64,000 bases of DNA from Dorea longicatena (GTDB taxonomy: Bacteria > Bacillota > Clostridia > Lachnospirales > Lachnospiraceae): the NCBI RefSeq assembly GCF_025150085.1, contig NZ_CP102280.1, positions 883,001-947,000 on the forward strand, given 5' to 3'. Positions 61,967 to 64,000 of this stretch are shown here, in pieces (positions within the stretch are counted from its first letter, which is position 1; the number at the start of each line of letters is the position of its first letter). The notes under the pieces were generated by a model. That model was not told the origin of the DNA, did no database searches, and saw only the letters and a list, made by a program, of their open reading frames with translations. The position numbers were made by a program, and so were the translations under genes.

Positions 61967-62795
61967 TGTTGTATTTGATGAAGGGGAAATTATACAATAT
62001 CATTTAGAGTCAATGAATGGAAAGATAAATGTTCGATTATGTCAGGTTAAATGGAAGGATAATAGCCCACAGGCTAATTATTATGATGAATATGAAGCAT
62101 ATGAGTGGAAATATACAGAAAAAGGATACTTGTTTCTGGAGGAATATCACCCACCGGGATTTGATGGAGCACCGGGTGAAACTGGATTCAGAGTGCAGCC
62201 ATTAGATAAAACATGCCGGGAATTGAATCGAAAATATGTTATGCCGTTGGGGTATGCACTTAATAATCTGTTGATTACAAATTGGGATAACCAGAATTAT
62301 ACGGAACTTGATTTTTATGATCTTTATGAAAAAATGTATTATATGAAATATGGAAAGCAAGTTCCATATGAAGCAAATTATGGTGGAGCAGAATATGAAG
62401 TTCCAAAAGATGAGTTTGAAGAGGTTATAAAGACCTATTTACCATTTAGTAATAGCGAGATTGAAAAAGGAACTTTTTATAACTCTGATAATAGAACTTT
62501 TAGATACAGACCGCGAGGGTTATATGATTGTGAATTCCCATATGAGCCATATCCGGAAGTTATATCATATGAAAAATTACAAGATGGAACATTAAAACTT
62601 ACGATAGAAGCAGTATGGGAAATCAGAATGTTAGATCAGGCAATCACCAGTGAATTGATGATAAAACCTATGGAAGACGGAAGTTTCCAGTATTTATCAA
62701 ATAAGGTAATCAGTTCAGATCAAAATGCAAATGCAGGGTGGTATATGCCAAGGTTAACAGAAGAAGAGTGGGAAGAGAATTACAGTAATAATTAG
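61545..62795 (+). CDS. Lipoprotein, DUF6070-like (intact copy)
   Basis: Predicted cell-surface lipoprotein with signal KIFAMILIVLIVFTGC and a mature domain of about 370 residues (EYEAYEWKYTEKGYLFLEEY, YDLYEKMYYMKYGKQVPYEA, SELMIKPMEDGSFQYLSNKV). The family is, from memory, DUF6070 of Lachnospiraceae mobile elements; function unknown. The frame opens at GTG 61545, four bases after AAAGGA, in DNA that was PBP coding; TTG 61596 matches the start used in copy 1 and gives a more normal signal peptide, but its GGAGGA has become GGATGA. The deletion thus placed the gene behind the former PBP ribosome site. A paralogue follows 8 bases later. Confidence 0.82.
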   Translation: MEVVMLLKKMQQYWMSILKNKKIFMWNYYICKIFAMILIVLIVFTGCGQNRITEKEEKKETVESEMNAEVKKTAQTFRSVYMKEKSELNTLKVKRKIINCLEKKGYAAVDCDNQIDMVNREKVEEFCKAAEKAEQAAVDIVVVFDEGEIIQYHLESMNGKINVRLCQVKWKDNSPQANYYDEYEAYEWKYTEKGYLFLEEYHPPGFDGAPGETGFRVQPLDKTCRELNRKYVMPLGYALNNLLITNWDNQNYTELDFYDLYEKMYYMKYGKQVPYEANYGGAEYEVPKDEFEEVIKTYLPFSNSEIEKGTFYNSDNRTFRYRPRGLYDCEFPYEPYPEVISYEKLQDGTLKLTIEAVWEIRMLDQAITSELMIKPMEDGSFQYLSNKVISSDQNANAGWYMPRLTEEEWEENYSNN

Positions 62796-62803
62796 GGGGC
62801 AAT

Positions 62804-64000
62804 ATGAAAAGAAAAAGTATTTTGTTAGTACTTTGTATAGGAATGATTCTGACTTCCTGTGAAAGTAAGATATCGTTAAACAGCACAGATGTAAAAAATG
62901 AGAAGAATCAGAAAAACACTACCATGGAAAATCCGGATAAGGGATATAATCTACCAATCGATGAAGACAAGAAAAAGGAAGTTGTGAACGATTGTGAAGA
63001 AATTATGGGCATTGTCCGAGACATTTATTCTGAATATAATGGAATACAAGAAGCAGATCAGAACACTGCTGAGCAAATGATGAATCGGATGAAAGAAATT
63101 ATCAAACAAAATGGGAATCCGGTTATTGGTTCCGATCATTATTCTGTTATGGATAATTATCAGAAGATGGAACAATTTTTAAAATCTGCAGAACAAGAAG
63201 AAAAAGGAAGTGTAATTTTATATGAAGCAGATACAGATGGTGGAATTACCAGAAAAGAATATAGTTATGATGGAAAAGAAATGAGTGTGATGTCCGCAAA
63301 AATGATCTGGAGTGAGGATACAGAGCCTGTACTTACATACATATCGCTATCAAAAATAAAAGAATGGGCATATACTGAAAATGGGAATTTCTGTTATGAA
63401 TTATGCGTACCTGAACCACCGGAAGTGACAGAGATTGTAGATGGAAGTTGTATTATCCGGGTAAAGCCTTTGAGTGAGGAGTGTCGGGAATATTTAAAAA
63501 AATATGTGAGTACGTTCGGCTATCAAGGAAACAATCTGTTATGTTCAAACTGGAATGCGGAGGATATGCAGGGGTTGGATTATAATGGACTTTATGAATA
63601 TTTTTATCAAATGAAATATGGAGAAAAATTTACTGCAGAAAAAGAGGTTGTGGGAATTCCAGCAGAAGAGTTCGAAAATGTAATTATGACATATCTTCCT
63701 GTTACAAAAGAAGAATTGAAAGAATGGGCGGTCTACGATGAACAAAGTAATAGGTTTATCTGGGAACGATTGGGATATGGTAATTATTCACCAACACATT
63801 TTGGCTTGTCTTTACCGGAAGTAACAGAAGTCAGGCACAATGAAGATGGAACCATTGTTTTGACAATTCATGCAGTATGTGATTCTGTTGTATGTAATGA
63901 TGTTGTTATTACACACGAACTTACGATGAAAATTCAGGATGATGGAACGATTCAGTATGTTGGAAACAGGATTTTAGATAATGGTATTGATAATATACCG
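62804..64000 (+). CDS. Lipoprotein, DUF6070-like (partial, runs off the window)
   Basis: ATG 62804 follows TAGGGGGCAAT. The signal MKRKSILLVLCIGMILTSCE has a clear lipobox (LTSC). The frame is open for all 399 codons to the window edge. The C-terminal part seen is a paralogue of the preceding lipoprotein: NGLYEYFYQMKYGEKF corresponds to YDLYEKMYYMKYGKQV, and EEFENVIMTYLP to DEFEEVIKTYLP, with a shared end TMKIQDDGTIQYVGN. The two genes are probably co-transcribed and tandemly derived. The role is unknown; linkage to the PBP suggests a cell-envelope function. Confidence 0.82.
   Translation, partial: MKRKSILLVLCIGMILTSCESKISLNSTDVKNEKNQKNTTMENPDKGYNLPIDEDKKKEVVNDCEEIMGIVRDIYSEYNGIQEADQNTAEQMMNRMKEIIKQNGNPVIGSDHYSVMDNYQKMEQFLKSAEQEEKGSVILYEADTDGGITRKEYSYDGKEMSVMSAKMIWSEDTEPVLTYISLSKIKEWAYTENGNFCYELCVPEPPEVTEIVDGSCIIRVKPLSEECREYLKKYVSTFGYQGNNLLCSNWNAEDMQGLDYNGLYEYFYQMKYGEKFTAEKEVVGIPAEEFENVIMTYLPVTKEELKEWAVYDEQSNRFIWERLGYGNYSPTHFGLSLPEVTEVRHNEDGTIVLTIHAVCDSVVCNDVVITHELTMKIQDDGTIQYVGNRILDNGIDNIP

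Overview
The window looks like the chromosome of a gut Lachnospiraceae species (Clostridia). This is inferred from the moderate-to-low GC protein-coding style, Shine-Dalgarno sites of the GGAGG type, the chromosomal order tig-clpP-clpX-lon-ysxC, a trans-4-hydroxy-L-proline dehydratase glycyl radical enzyme, and lac utilisation genes under AraC regulators. I see no rRNA, tRNA or CRISPR array.

Positions 1-24900 are chromosome. They hold the 3' end of secA; prfB with its programmed +1 frameshift; hom and lysC; a small reverse-strand pair (XRE regulator, CYTH protein); a DJ-1 family gene; the protein quality-control cluster tig, clpP, clpX, lon; the GTPase ysxC; an anaerobic operon of a glycyl radical activase and hypD-type dehydratase; an MBL-fold gene; and a lactose locus (AraC regulator, GH2 beta-galactosidase, GPH-family sugar symporter, second AraC regulator). 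Gene remnants lie at 12221-12400, 16855-17124 and 24226-24609.

At about 25193 the 5' part of uvrB (90 codons) stops abruptly. From there to the window end the DNA is a Tn1549/CTn-type integrative conjugative element (ICE) whose right end and integrase lie outside the window. The backbone, all on the + strand apart from one small gene, is: ParA, ParB, a VaFE/SpaA-type surface protein, RadC, a DUF3991/Toprim protein, small proteins, MobC, relaxase, PcfB, an ArdC-like protein, VirD4-type coupling protein, a small Maff2-like membrane protein, a VirB6-like protein, PrgI, VirB4, a DUF6075-like gene carrying an in-frame stop, and a VirB1-like muramidase/CHAP hydrolase.

Three cargo blocks sit in the element. 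Block 1 (25495-29064) is a three-gene AT-rich set with a HEPN-like RxxxxH protein and a DUF5677-like protein. Block 2 (35332-42134) lies between radC and the DUF3991 gene. It holds an SMC/ABC-type ATPase coupled to a protein with a K+-channel selectivity filter (SSGYGD), then an ATPase plus Toprim-like pair (PARIS/OLD-like layout), then a KAP-type P-loop NTPase. Together this looks like an anti-phage defence island, and the ATPase/K+-channel pair is the best candidate for an undescribed system. Block 3 (57414-64000) holds a MecA-like class B penicillin-binding protein and lipoprotein genes. It has been duplicated: one copy lost almost the whole PBP by deletion between two 9-bp GAAAGGAAT repeats, and the other has a frameshifted, truncated lipoprotein, so each copy keeps only one working gene.
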